Shown piece by piece: positions 24,686 to 33,398 of a stretch of 64,000 nucleotides of DNA. Where the stretch lies: assembly GCF_900143685.1 (NCBI RefSeq), contig NZ_LT671675.1:905111-969110 (forward strand), given 5' to 3'. A program made the position numbers and the translations under genes. Each line of letters begins with the position of its first letter. The stretch's first letter is position 1. The notes under the pieces were generated by a model, which searched no databases, had not been told where the DNA came from, and saw only the letters and a list, made by a program, of their open reading frames with translations. The DNA is from Parolsenella massiliensis. Lineage in GTDB: Bacteria; Actinomycetota; Coriobacteriia; Coriobacteriales; Atopobiaceae.

Positions 24686-26008
24686 ATGTCCAAGCCCATC
24701 GTCGCCATCGTCGGACGCCCCAACGTCGGCAAGTCCACGCTGGTGAATCGCATAGCGCAGAAGAAGGAAGCCATCGTCCACGAGAGCCGCGGCGTCACGC
24801 GTGACCGCAGCTACCACGACGCGGACTGGAACGGCGTGGAGTTCACGCTCGTGGACACGGGCGGCATCGAGACGGGCAAGTCCGACGACGCGTTCTCCGG
24901 CCGCATCCGCGAGCAGGCAGAGGCCGCCTGTGTCGAGGCCGACGTCATCGTCTTCGTGGTTGACGCCACCACCGGCGTGACCGACGAGGACGAGACGGTC
25001 GCGCGCATCCTTCGCCGCGCCGGCAAGCCGGTCTTCCTCGTGGCAAACAAGCTCGACAACCCCTCAGACGAGAAGACGCTCTGGGACTTCTACTCCCTGG
25101 GCCTAGGCGAGCCTCGACCCATCTCCGCGACGCACGGCCACGGTACGGGAGACCTTCTCGATGAGGTCGTGGCGGCATTGCCCGAGCAGATCGAGGAGCC
25201 CGCGTATCCCGAGGACGCCCTTCGCGTCGCCATCATCGGCCGCCCGAACGTGGGCAAGTCCTCCATCACGAATCGCTTCGCCGGCAAGAACCGCTCCATC
25301 GTGAGCGACGTGGCCGGAACCACCCGAGACGCGCTCGACGTCGTGGTGGAGCGCGAGGGCAAGCGCTATCGCCTCGTCGACACGGCCGGCATGCGCAAGC
25401 GCAACCTCGTCCACGAGGACGTGGAGTACTACAGCCTCGTCCGCGGCCTTCGCGCCATCGACGAGGCCGATGTGTGCCTGCTCGTCGTGGACGCCTCAGA
25501 GGGCGTCACCGAGCAGGACCAGAAGGTCGCCGGCCTTGCCATCGAGCGCGGCTGCGCCCTGGTCATCCTGCTCAACAAGTGGGACCTCGTCCGCACCGAC
25601 GAGCAGCGCGAGGACGTTATGATGAGCGTGGCGCGCCGCATGACGTTCGCCCCCTGGGCCCCCGTCATTCGCGTGTCGGCCCTCACCGGTCGCTCGCTCG
25701 ACAAGGTCTGGGCCGTCGTTGACCGCGTGGGCGCTGCTCACGCCGGCAAGATCTCCACGAGCGCGCTCAACAACCTGCTGGCCCAGATGCGCGAGGGCGG
25801 CCACACCATCTCCAAGGGCGCCAAGCGCCTGCGCATCCAGTACGCAAACCAGACGGGCAACTGCCCGCCCGCGGTGACGTTCTTCTGCAACTTCCCCGAG
25901 CTCATCGACGACAACTTCAAGCGCTTCCTCGAGAACCGCCTGCGCGAGAACTTCAACCTCGAGGGTACGCCCATCCGCTTGCGCTTCCGCAAGAAGCAGC
26001 AGAGCTAG
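24686..26008 (+). CDS. der: Ribosome-assembly GTPase Der (EngA)
   Basis: 440 residues with two tandem G domains and a C-terminal KH-like domain. The first has GRPNVGKSTLVNR, DTGGI and NKLD; the second has GRPNVGKSSITNR, DTAGM and NKWD. The KH part (about 350-435) includes FFCNFPELIDDNFKRFLEN. Der is needed for 50S assembly. The ATG at 24686 follows AAGGAG by six bases; an upstream in-frame start at 24653 lacks one. Confidence 0.97.
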   Translation: MSKPIVAIVGRPNVGKSTLVNRIAQKKEAIVHESRGVTRDRSYHDADWNGVEFTLVDTGGIETGKSDDAFSGRIREQAEAACVEADVIVFVVDATTGVTDEDETVARILRRAGKPVFLVANKLDNPSDEKTLWDFYSLGLGEPRPISATHGHGTGDLLDEVVAALPEQIEEPAYPEDALRVAIIGRPNVGKSSITNRFAGKNRSIVSDVAGTTRDALDVVVEREGKRYRLVDTAGMRKRNLVHEDVEYYSLVRGLRAIDEADVCLLVVDASEGVTEQDQKVAGLAIERGCALVILLNKWDLVRTDEQREDVMMSVARRMTFAPWAPVIRVSALTGRSLDKVWAVVDRVGAAHAGKISTSALNNLLAQMREGGHTISKGAKRLRIQYANQTGNCPPAVTFFCNFPELIDDNFKRFLENRLRENFNLEGTPIRLRFRKKQQS

Positions 26009-26038
26009 GGAACGCGGGACCAAAGGGGCCTTCTTTCA

Positions 26039-26734
26039 ATGAACATCAACGTGGTTGCGCTCGTCGCCTACCTTGCCGCGACGTATTTGGTCTGCGGCAT
26101 TCCGTTCGGCAAGATCATCGCCCGCGCCAAGGGCGTCGACATCCAGAGTGTGGGCTCGGGCAACATCGGCACGACGAACGTCGCGAGAGAGATTGGCAAG
26201 GGGGCTGCCGCGGCAACGCTTCTGCTCGATGCCGGCAAGGGCGCCCTCGCAACCGGCCTTGCGGGTGTCATCTTTCCCCTGTGGGTGACCGGTGGTGCCC
26301 CCGTTGACCCGCAGGCACCGGCAGCGGGACTCGTAGGGCTGGTCATGCTCGCCGCCGTCTGCGGTCACATCTTCTCGCCATTCCTTGGCTTCCACGGAGG
26401 CAAGGGGATTGCCGTGGGCGTGGGCTCGCTGCTGGGGTTCGCTTGGCCCGTGGGGCTCATCGAGCTTGGCATCTTCTTCGTCATCGCGTTTGCCACCAAG
26501 CGCGTGTCGGCGGGCTCTGTGACGGTCGCCGGAATCGTCGGGATCGTTCTCGCCCTCTTCTATGGCCCCAACCTGGGACAGGATCTCATCGTTGAGGCGG
26601 CAGGGCTCGTGGTCGTGTGGGCGCACCGCTCCAACATCAAGAAGCTGATCCATGGCCAGGAGAAGGCGTTCTCTTTCCACAAGGCAGGGGACGCGCCCGC
26701 ACCGGACGACCCTGGCGTGGGTGGCGCCAAGTGA
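26039..26734 (+). CDS. plsY: Glycerol-3-phosphate acyltransferase PlsY
   Basis: 231 residues, five or more membrane segments. PlsY transfers an acyl group from acyl phosphate to glycerol 3-phosphate, the first step of phospholipid synthesis. The three motifs are present: SVGSGNIGTTNVAREIGKGA, GHIFSPFLGFHGGKGIAVGVG, and a C-terminal VVWAHRSNIKKLIHGQEK. The C-terminal tail of about 20 residues is hydrophilic and somewhat longer than usual. Its stop overlaps the gpsA start (GTGA). Confidence 0.95.
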   Translation: MNINVVALVAYLAATYLVCGIPFGKIIARAKGVDIQSVGSGNIGTTNVAREIGKGAAAATLLLDAGKGALATGLAGVIFPLWVTGGAPVDPQAPAAGLVGLVMLAAVCGHIFSPFLGFHGGKGIAVGVGSLLGFAWPVGLIELGIFFVIAFATKRVSAGSVTVAGIVGIVLALFYGPNLGQDLIVEAAGLVVVWAHRSNIKKLIHGQEKAFSFHKAGDAPAPDDPGVGGAK

Positions 26735-27756
26735 GTCGCGTCGCCGTCATAGGTGCCGGCTCGTGGGGCACGGCCGTGAGCTGCCTCGTTGCGCAAAACG
26801 CCGACGAGGTCGTTCTATGGAGCCACGGGCAGGGGAGCGCCGACGCGATCAACCAGACGCACCACAACCCTCGCTACCTCGTGGACGTCGAGCTCCCAGC
26901 CAACGTCCACGCCACAAGCGATCTCGCAGGCGCCGCGCTCGGGTGCTCCGCCGTCGTGCTCGCGGCCCCCTCGACACACCTGCGGAACATGAGCCGCGAT
27001 CTTGCCGCATCCCTAGGTCCCGACGTTGCTGTGCTCGTCCTCACGAAGGGGATCGAGGCGGGCACCGGACTACTTATGAGCGAGGTCGCTGCCGCCGAGC
27101 TGGGCGGAGAGCAGCGCGTGGCCGCGCTGAGCGGCCCCAACCATGCCGAGGAGGTCAGCCTCAAGATGTTCTCGGCGGCCGTGCTCGCCTCGCCGTCCGA
27201 GGAGATCGGCGAGCAGCTCCGCGACTACGTGGCCACGCCCACCTTCCGCGTCTACCTCTCCGACGACCTCCGTGGCGTGGAGACCTGCGGCGCCGTCAAG
27301 AATGTCATCGCCATCGCCTGCGGCGTCTGCGCGGGGCTCGGCCTTGGTGACAACACGCTTGCCGCCGTCATGACGCGTGGCATCGCCGAGATCGGCCGCA
27401 TCGTCTCGGCCACCGGTGGCAAGCCCATGACCTGCATGGGGCTCGCCGGCATGGGCGACCTCGTTGCCACCTGCACCTCCGAGCACTCGAGGAACCGCCG
27501 CTTTGGCGAGACGTTCGTCCGCGGAACCACGCTCGAGGATTTCGAGCGCGAGACGCACATGGTCGTCGAGGGAGCCCGCGCGGCCACGAGCGTTCGTGAG
27601 CTCGCCCATTCGCGGGGTGTGGAGATGCCCATCGTGGAGGGCGTCTGGAATCTCATCAACGGAAACGCCTCGCTCGACGCCGTCATCGACTCGTTGAGTG
27701 GCCGAGCACCCAACACTGAGTTTTACGGCATGGGCGCGGGCCCTGCCTCTAAATAA
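26731..27756 (+). CDS. gpsA: Glycerol-3-phosphate dehydrogenase (NAD(P)+)
   Basis: 341 residues. It supplies glycerol 3-phosphate to PlsY from dihydroxyacetone phosphate. The Rossmann loop is VIGAGSWGTAVSCL. The substrate-binding catalytic region is ETCGAVKNVIAIACGVCAGL with the essential Lys, followed by GLAGMGDLVATCTSEHSRNR. The GTG at 26731 overlaps the plsY stop. plsY-gpsA coupling fits shared use of one substrate. Confidence 0.97.
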   Translation: MSRVAVIGAGSWGTAVSCLVAQNADEVVLWSHGQGSADAINQTHHNPRYLVDVELPANVHATSDLAGAALGCSAVVLAAPSTHLRNMSRDLAASLGPDVAVLVLTKGIEAGTGLLMSEVAAAELGGEQRVAALSGPNHAEEVSLKMFSAAVLASPSEEIGEQLRDYVATPTFRVYLSDDLRGVETCGAVKNVIAIACGVCAGLGLGDNTLAAVMTRGIAEIGRIVSATGGKPMTCMGLAGMGDLVATCTSEHSRNRRFGETFVRGTTLEDFERETHMVVEGARAATSVRELAHSRGVEMPIVEGVWNLINGNASLDAVIDSLSGRAPNTEFYGMGAGPASK

Positions 27757-27803
27757 CACTCACCTACTTGCCCATACGTCCTACCCAGAAAGAAAGGGAT
27801 CAC

Positions 27804-28481
27804 ATGCTCGAAGACGTCATGATCGCCCCGTCCATCCTCTCGGCCGACATCGCCAATCTCGCCGCCGACCTCGACGCCATCTCCACGGCCGACTACGTCC
27901 ACGTCGACGTCATGGACGGCCATTTCGTTCCCAACCTCACGTTTGGCGTCAACGTCGTCAAGGCCGTCAAGGACAACACGAGCGTCCCCGCCGACGTCCA
28001 CCTCATGATCTCCAACCCCGACGAGATGGCCGTCGAGTACGCTCGCGCCGGTGCCGACATCGTGAGCTTCCACGCCGAGGCCGCCACGCACGCCAACCGC
28101 ATCGTCGCCGCCATCCACGAGGCGGGCGCCAAGGCCGGCATCGTTATCAACCCGGCCACTCCGGTGAGCGCCCTCGAGGCGATCATCGAGGACGTCGACC
28201 TCGTGCTCGTGATGTCGGTGAACCCCGGCTTTGGCGGCCAGAAGTTCATCCCCAACTCCCTGCGCAAGGTCTCCCAGGTCCGCGCCCTGGCCTCTGAGCA
28301 CGGCGTGAGCCCCATCATCGAGGTCGACGGTGGCTGCTCTGCCGCCAACGCCGCCGAGCTTGCCGAGGCCGGCGCCACGATGCTCGTCGCCGGCAGCGCC
28401 GTGTACGGCAAGTCCGACCGTGCCGCCGCCATCGCCGAGATTCGCGAGGCCGCCCGCGCCGGCATCGCTAAGAGGGCGTAG
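27804..28481 (+). CDS. rpe: Ribulose-phosphate 3-epimerase
   Basis: 225 residues, a complete TIM barrel. It interconverts ribulose 5-phosphate and xylulose 5-phosphate. Metal and catalytic residues lie in IAPSILSADIANL, HVDVMDGHFVPNLTFG, DVHLMISNPD and VNPGFGGQKFIP, with Asp in IEVDGGCSA. The ATG at 27804 has AGAAAGGGA upstream. The cysteine desulfurase starts 4 bases after the stop. Confidence 0.97.
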   Translation: MLEDVMIAPSILSADIANLAADLDAISTADYVHVDVMDGHFVPNLTFGVNVVKAVKDNTSVPADVHLMISNPDEMAVEYARAGADIVSFHAEAATHANRIVAAIHEAGAKAGIVINPATPVSALEAIIEDVDLVLVMSVNPGFGGQKFIPNSLRKVSQVRALASEHGVSPIIEVDGGCSAANAAELAEAGATMLVAGSAVYGKSDRAAAIAEIREAARAGIAKRA

Positions 28482-28485
28482 GTAG

Positions 28486-29655
28486 ATGACCGACAAGAGC
28501 TACGTCTACCTCGACTACGCCGCGTCGGCACCTCTTAGGCCCTGCGCCATGGAGGCGTGGGTGGGATACCACAAGAGGCCCCACTCCGTAGCCAACCCCA
28601 ACTCGCTGCACACGCTCGGGCGCACGGCCGCCCGCGAGCTCGAGGGGGCGCATCGCGCCCTTGCGCGCTGCATCGGCTGCGGCTTCAGGCCCAACGAGGT
28701 CATCCTCACGAGCGGCGGAACCGAGTCGAACAACCTCGCCGTTCTCGGCATGGCCGAGGGCGCGCGCCGCAAGAGCGCCAACAAGCGCACGCGCGTCGTG
28801 CTCTCCGCCATTGAGCACGACTCGGTGCTGGATGTCGCGAGCATCCTAAGGTCGAGGGGCTTCGAGGTCGTCCTCGCACGTCCCGGCCGCGACGGCGTGG
28901 TAAGCGCCGAGGAGGTCGCGAGCCACGTGGACGAGGCCACGGCCCTCGTGAGCGTCATGGCCGCCAACAACGAGACGGGCGTCATCCAGCCCACGGCGGC
29001 CGTCATCAAGGCGGCCCACGCCGCGGGTGCGTTTGCGCACGTGGACGCCGTCCAGGCCTTTGGGCGCATCGACCTCGACTGCGCCGACGCAGACGCCGTC
29101 TCCGTGGCCGCACACAAGATCGGAGGTCCGCTCGGCGTAGGCGCCGTCGCCATGCGCACGCGCTGCCCCTTCGACGCGCAGTCGCTGGGTGGTGGCCAAG
29201 AGATGGGCAAGCGCCCGGGCACGCAGGACGTCGCCGGTGCCGTCGCCTTCGCCGCGGCGGCAGAGCAGGTCTGCCGTGAGCTTCCGTCCGTGAGGCCGCA
29301 GGTGGAGGCGCTCGCCAACCACGTCTACGAGCGAATCTGCGCGCCCGGCTCGGGCATCATCCCCACGACGGTGGCGCACGTGGACCAGACGAGGCTTCCC
29401 GGCATGGTCAGCGTCATGGTGCCGAGCATGGACTCAGAGTCGCTCGTGCTCAAGCTCGACGACGCGGGCTTCGAGGTGTCGGCGGGCTCTGCCTGCTCCT
29501 CGGGCTCGCTCGACCCAAGCCACGTCCTCTCGGCCATGGGCATCGCCCGTGACGAGGCGCTCGGCTCGCTTCGCGTGAGCTTCGATGAGCGCGCGACGCT
29601 CGAGGAGCTTGACGCCTTCTGCGAAGCCCTGCTCGCAATCGTCTCGAGCAACTAA
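28486..29655 (+). CDS. Cysteine desulfurase (IscS/NifS family)
   Basis: 389 residues, PLP-dependent. It removes sulfur from cysteine for iron-sulfur clusters, thiolated tRNA or other uses. YLDYAASAPLRP starts the fold, ILTSGGTESNNLA and AIEHDSV contact the cofactor, and VAAHKIGGPLGVGA has the PLP lysine. The persulfide cysteine is in SAGSACSSGSLDPSHVL, with the long loop of the IscS-like group. No iscU, sufU or mnmA gene is next to it, so its partner is not shown here. A perfect 12-base hairpin follows the stop directly. Confidence 0.93.
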   Translation: MTDKSYVYLDYAASAPLRPCAMEAWVGYHKRPHSVANPNSLHTLGRTAARELEGAHRALARCIGCGFRPNEVILTSGGTESNNLAVLGMAEGARRKSANKRTRVVLSAIEHDSVLDVASILRSRGFEVVLARPGRDGVVSAEEVASHVDEATALVSVMAANNETGVIQPTAAVIKAAHAAGAFAHVDAVQAFGRIDLDCADADAVSVAAHKIGGPLGVGAVAMRTRCPFDAQSLGGGQEMGKRPGTQDVAGAVAFAAAAEQVCRELPSVRPQVEALANHVYERICAPGSGIIPTTVAHVDQTRLPGMVSVMVPSMDSESLVLKLDDAGFEVSAGSACSSGSLDPSHVLSAMGIARDEALGSLRVSFDERATLEELDAFCEALLAIVSSN

Positions 29656-29688
29656 CTGGGAGCTCGCCTCAAATGTGCGAGCTCCCAG
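29656..29688 (+). terminator. Perfect hairpin directly after the desulfurase stop
   Basis: CTGGGAGCTCGC (29656-29667) and GCGAGCTCCCAG (29677-29688) pair over 12 bases around a 9-base loop. It starts at the base after the TAA. Only TCGCAATTATCG follows, so it is a factor-dependent terminator or a 3'-end stabiliser more than a classical intrinsic terminator. Confidence 0.55.
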
Positions 29689-29715
29689 TCGCAATTATCG
29701 CAAGGAGAAGAAAAC

Positions 29716-30510
29716 GTGCTGGTAGGCGATCTTGAGGCGCTTATGTTCGAGCGCTTTCCACGAGAGCGGGCAGAAGCGTGGGACAGGCCCGGCCTCACCG
29801 TGGGCGATCCGCGCGCCGAGGTCGTGGCCGTGGCCTGCGCGCTCGATCCTACGCCCACAAACGTGAGAGCCTCCGCGGCACTTGGGGCGAACGTACTGCT
29901 CACGCACCATCCCGCGTTCCTGGATCCTCCGGCCCTGCTCACGCCAGAGCCTGCGACGAGCTCCCAGGCCGGCGCCGCCGCCTTCGAGGCCGCGAGGCTC
30001 GGCGTGTCGCTTGTCGCCATGCACACGAACCTCGACAAGAGCGAGGAGGCGCTTGGCCTCGCCGCCTCGCTCCTCAAGCTGTCCCGCACGGGAAGGCTCG
30101 TGGAGCCCGATGGCTACGGGGCTTTGCTCGACGCTCAGGGTCTTTCGCTGGGAGAGCTTGCCGACCGAGCCGCAGCGGCCTTCTCGTGCACGCCCGTCGT
30201 GTGGGGGAGCGAGAGCCGCAGGCTTGGACGCGTCGCGTTCTGCTCTGGTTCGCTGGGCTCCCTTGGCTCTTTCGCCGTCTCCCAAGGCGTCGATTGCGTG
30301 ATTGCTGGGGAGGCCGGTTATCACCGGACGTTGGAGCTGTCGGAGCAGGGCGTTGCCGCTATACTCGTAGGGCACGACGCGTCAGAGCTGCCGTACGTGG
30401 GCCTTCTCGCCCAGGTGGTTCGTGACGCCAGACCTGATACGCGCATACACATCTTGGACGAGGGCCTGCGCTGGCACGCGCATGTCACAGAGGGAGGATC
30501 ACATGTCTGA
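29716..30510 (+). CDS. Nif3-like dinuclear metal-centre protein
   Basis: 264 residues of the Nif3/YqfO (GTP cyclohydrolase I type 2) family. NVLLTHHPAFLDPPAL and VAMHTNLDKSE supply N-terminal metal ligands. VIAGEAGYHRTLELSEQG and LVGHDASE supply the C-terminal ones. The long YqfO insert found in Bacillus is absent. The biochemical role of the family is not settled. The GTG at 29716 follows CAAGGAG. It overlaps the zinc-ribbon gene by 8 bases; Nif3 next to a coiled-coil zinc-ribbon protein is a conserved pair. Confidence 0.9.
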   Translation: MLVGDLEALMFERFPRERAEAWDRPGLTVGDPRAEVVAVACALDPTPTNVRASAALGANVLLTHHPAFLDPPALLTPEPATSSQAGAAAFEAARLGVSLVAMHTNLDKSEEALGLAASLLKLSRTGRLVEPDGYGALLDAQGLSLGELADRAAAAFSCTPVVWGSESRRLGRVAFCSGSLGSLGSFAVSQGVDCVIAGEAGYHRTLELSEQGVAAILVGHDASELPYVGLLAQVVRDARPDTRIHILDEGLRWHAHVTEGGSHV

Positions 30511-31219
30511 GGCATCCGAGCTGCTGAGGCTGCAGGAGATTGACCTAGAGCTCATGAGGACCAAGAAGACCGCAGAGGCGCTGCCGCAGCGCCAGAAGGT
30601 TGCCGCGGCCCGCGCCGCCGCCAAGAAGGTCGCCGGCGAGCTCACCAAGATCGTGGGGCAGCGCAAGGACCTGGAGATCGAGCTCGCAGACCTCGATGAC
30701 TCCAAGCGCTTCTTCTCCGAGAAGGTCACCGAGATCCAGGATGGCACCTACAACCAGGACTTCCGCTCCGCCCAGGACATGGAGTACAACCTGGCTACGC
30801 TGGCCAAGAAGATCGAGAAGTGCGACTACGACACCGAGCACCTGCTTCCCAGGCTCGAGACCGTCGAGCGTGCCGAGAAGAACGCTCGCGCGCTCGCCGA
30901 GAAGCTCGAGCGCGAGGAGGCCGCCCAGGTTGCCTCGTTCAAGCAGGCCATGGACAAGATCACCGAGCAGGTGAAGGCGCTCGCCTCCGAGCGCGAGCGA
31001 ATCGTGGCAGACCTCCCTGCCAGCATCGTCACGAGCTACGAGGCCGCGCGCAAGCGCTTTGGCGGCGTCGCTGTCGAGACGCTCGTGGGCAACCGTCCCT
31101 CCGCCTGCCGCGTGGCTCTTCAGCCCAGCTCCTTCACTGACATCCGTCGCAGCGGCGCAGAGGTCACGACGTGCCCGTACTGCAAGCGAATCCTCGTCGT
31201 CACCAACGAGGAGGCGTAA
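30503..31219 (+). CDS. Coiled-coil protein with degenerate C4-type zinc ribbon
   Basis: 238 residues. The first 170 are a long antiparallel coiled coil. The C-terminal end matches the family usually called C4-type zinc ribbon (COG1579): RPSACRVALQPSS followed by VTTCPYCKRILV. Normal members have two CxxC pairs; here the first pair keeps only one Cys (C-R-V-A), leaving three of four ligands. RNA or nucleic-acid binding is assumed for the family but not proven. The ATG at 30503 has GGGAGG upstream and overlaps nif3 by 8 bases. coaBC follows after 5 bases. Confidence 0.82.
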   Translation: MSEASELLRLQEIDLELMRTKKTAEALPQRQKVAAARAAAKKVAGELTKIVGQRKDLEIELADLDDSKRFFSEKVTEIQDGTYNQDFRSAQDMEYNLATLAKKIEKCDYDTEHLLPRLETVERAEKNARALAEKLEREEAAQVASFKQAMDKITEQVKALASERERIVADLPASIVTSYEAARKRFGGVAVETLVGNRPSACRVALQPSSFTDIRRSGAEVTTCPYCKRILVVTNEEA

Positions 31220-31224
31220 GGCCC

Positions 31225-32505
31225 ATGCCAGAGATGCTCGTTGACGGCCACCCCGCCCGCGTGGCCTTGTTTGTTTCTGGTGGAATCGCCGCCTACAAGG
31301 CCTGCGAGGTCCTTCGCGGGCTGCAGAAGCAGGGCTGCGAGGTCCGCGTCTGCATGACGCGCCACGCAACCGAGCTCGTGGGCCCCAAGACCTTCGAGGC
31401 CCTCTCAGGCCATCACGTGACGCTCGACCTGTTCTGCGACGAGTGCTCGCCCATTCCACACATCGAGCTCGCCGAGTGGGCCGACCTCGCACTCGTGTGC
31501 CCGGCCACGGCCAACGTCATCGCCAAGATGGCTCACGGCATCGCCGATGACGCCGTGAGCACCACCCTGCTTGCGTGCTCCTGCCCCGTCGTCGTGGCGC
31601 CCGCCATGAACGTGCACATGTGGGAGAACCTTGCCACGGTCGCGAACGTCGAGACGCTCAAGAACCGCAACTACCTCGTCGTAGGCCCCGAGAACGGAAG
31701 GCTTGCCTGCGGCGAGTCGGGCATCGGCAAGCTGGCCCCGGTGGACCAGATCGTCTCGGCCACGCTCTATCGCCTGCGTGCCCGCGGAGACCTCTCCGGC
31801 AAGCGCGTGGTCATCACGGCTGGCCCCACGCATGAGCCGGTGGACCCCGTGCGCTACCTCTCCAACGCCTCCTCGGGCAAGATGGGGTATGCCATCGCCG
31901 CGGCGGCAGCCGCGCACGGCGCGCACGTGACGCTCGTCTCCGGCCCCGTCTCGCTTCCCGAGCCAGCCGGCGTGGGCGTGGTCCACGTCACCACGGCAGC
32001 TCAGATGCTCGAGGCCACGCAGGACGCCTTCGCCACGGCAGACGCGGCGATTCTTGCGGCCGCGGTTTCCGACTACCGACCCGAGCAGGCCGCCGACCAC
32101 AAGCTCAAGAAGGCCGCCGAGCCCCTCGACAAGATCTCGCTCGCCGAGAACCCCGACATTCTCGCCACGCTCTCCCAGAGCAGGGGAGACCGCGTCGTCA
32201 TCGGCTTTGCCGCCGAGACGAACGACGTGCTCGAGAACGCCCGCAAGAAGCTCGCGAGCAAGGGTTGCGACCTCATCGTCGCAAACGACGTCTCCCGCGC
32301 AGACTCCACGTTTGGCTCCGACACCAACCGCGTGACGCTCGTGAGCCCCCATGACGAGGTCGAGCTCGACTGCCTTCCCAAGGAGGAGGTCGCCGAGGCA
32401 ATCATCGAGCGCCTCCACGAGATGCTCGAGCCCAGTGAGCCGGCCGGCGAGGTGGCCGAGGCGGACCAGACGCTGCTCATGCCGAGGACGGGTGCCGAGT
32501 GCTAG
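31225..32505 (+). CDS. coaBC: Bifunctional phosphopantothenoylcysteine decarboxylase / phosphopantothenate-cysteine ligase
   Basis: 426 residues. The N-terminal flavoprotein CoaC half (about 1-190) has LFVSGGIAAYKACEVLRGL, the PAMNVHMW motif and the flexible ENGRLACGESGIGKL flap. The CoaB half starts GKRVVITAGPTHEPVDPVR and includes NASSGKMG, AAAVSDY and the nucleotide-binding KxKK region (DHKLKKAAEP). Together they make phosphopantetheine on the way to coenzyme A. The ATG at 31225 follows GAGGAGG. It overlaps nfo by 7 bases. Confidence 0.96.
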   Translation: MPEMLVDGHPARVALFVSGGIAAYKACEVLRGLQKQGCEVRVCMTRHATELVGPKTFEALSGHHVTLDLFCDECSPIPHIELAEWADLALVCPATANVIAKMAHGIADDAVSTTLLACSCPVVVAPAMNVHMWENLATVANVETLKNRNYLVVGPENGRLACGESGIGKLAPVDQIVSATLYRLRARGDLSGKRVVITAGPTHEPVDPVRYLSNASSGKMGYAIAAAAAAHGAHVTLVSGPVSLPEPAGVGVVHVTTAAQMLEATQDAFATADAAILAAAVSDYRPEQAADHKLKKAAEPLDKISLAENPDILATLSQSRGDRVVIGFAAETNDVLENARKKLASKGCDLIVANDVSRADSTFGSDTNRVTLVSPHDEVELDCLPKEEVAEAIIERLHEMLEPSEPAGEVAEADQTLLMPRTGAEC

Positions 32506-33380
32506 CCATCGGATGTCACATCTCGAGCGCCGGCGGCTTTGAGGCCATGGGCAAGCGAGCCCTGTCCCTGGGCGCCACGACGTTTGCCTACTTCACGAGA
32601 AACCCGCGCGGCGGAAGTGCCAAGAAGGCAGATCCGGCAGACGCCAAGGCCCTCGTCGAGCTCATGGGGCAAAACGGCTTCGGGCGCCTCGTAGCCCATG
32701 CCCCCTACACGATGAACCTCTGCTCGGCCAAGCCCGACGTTCGAGACTTCGCGCGCCGCGCCATGACAGAGGATCTCCAGACCATGGAGCTCGTTGCCGG
32801 CACCTACTACAACTTCCATCCCGGGTCTCACGTGGGGCAAGGCGTGCAGGAGGGCATCCGCCTCATCGCAGACGGCCTCAACGCGTGCCTCGAGCCAGGG
32901 CAATCCACCTGCGTGCTGCTCGAGACCATGGCAGGCAAGGGCACCGAGGTGGGCCGCACCTTCGAGGAGCTCGCCCAGATCATCGAGCTCGTTGACCACG
33001 ACGAGTGCCTTGGCGTCTGCCTCGACACATGCCATGTGAGCGACGCCGGCTATGACATTTCGGCAAGTCTCGACGACGTGCTCTGCGAGTTCGACCGCGC
33101 GCTCGGGCTCACGCGGCTCAAGGCCCTGCACCTCAACGACTCCAAGAATCCCGTGGGCTCCCACAAGGACCGCCACGAGCGCCTGGGGCTCGGCCATCTC
33201 GGCCTCGATTGCTTTGCGGCCATCGTGCGAGACGAGCGCACGAAAAACCTCCCGATGATCCTCGAGACGCCCAACGAGCCGCAGGGCTACGCCGCAGAGA
33301 TCGCCGCCCTGCGAGCGCTCGCGGACGGGGCAGACACAACCATGACGATGGCTTCGCTCGCGACTGCGAGAGACGAGTAG
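32499..33380 (+). CDS. nfo: Endonuclease IV (AP endonuclease)
   Basis: 293 residues, TIM-barrel zinc enzyme that cuts DNA 5' to abasic sites. Metal ligands are in GCHISSAGGF, LVAHAPYTMNL, NFHPGSHVGQG, LLETMAG, CLDTCHVSDAGYD, LKALHLNDSKNPVGSHKDRH and MILETPNE. AFARCHISSAG-like start and the HxDRHE motif are as in E. coli Nfo. The GTG at 32499 overlaps the coaBC stop, so the repair gene is translationally coupled to a coenzyme A gene. No LexA-like box is seen nearby. Confidence 0.95.
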   Translation: MLAIGCHISSAGGFEAMGKRALSLGATTFAYFTRNPRGGSAKKADPADAKALVELMGQNGFGRLVAHAPYTMNLCSAKPDVRDFARRAMTEDLQTMELVAGTYYNFHPGSHVGQGVQEGIRLIADGLNACLEPGQSTCVLLETMAGKGTEVGRTFEELAQIIELVDHDECLGVCLDTCHVSDAGYDISASLDDVLCEFDRALGLTRLKALHLNDSKNPVGSHKDRHERLGLGHLGLDCFAAIVRDERTKNLPMILETPNEPQGYAAEIAALRALADGADTTMTMASLATARDE

Positions 33381-33398
33381 GACAAGGCAAGGAATCAC

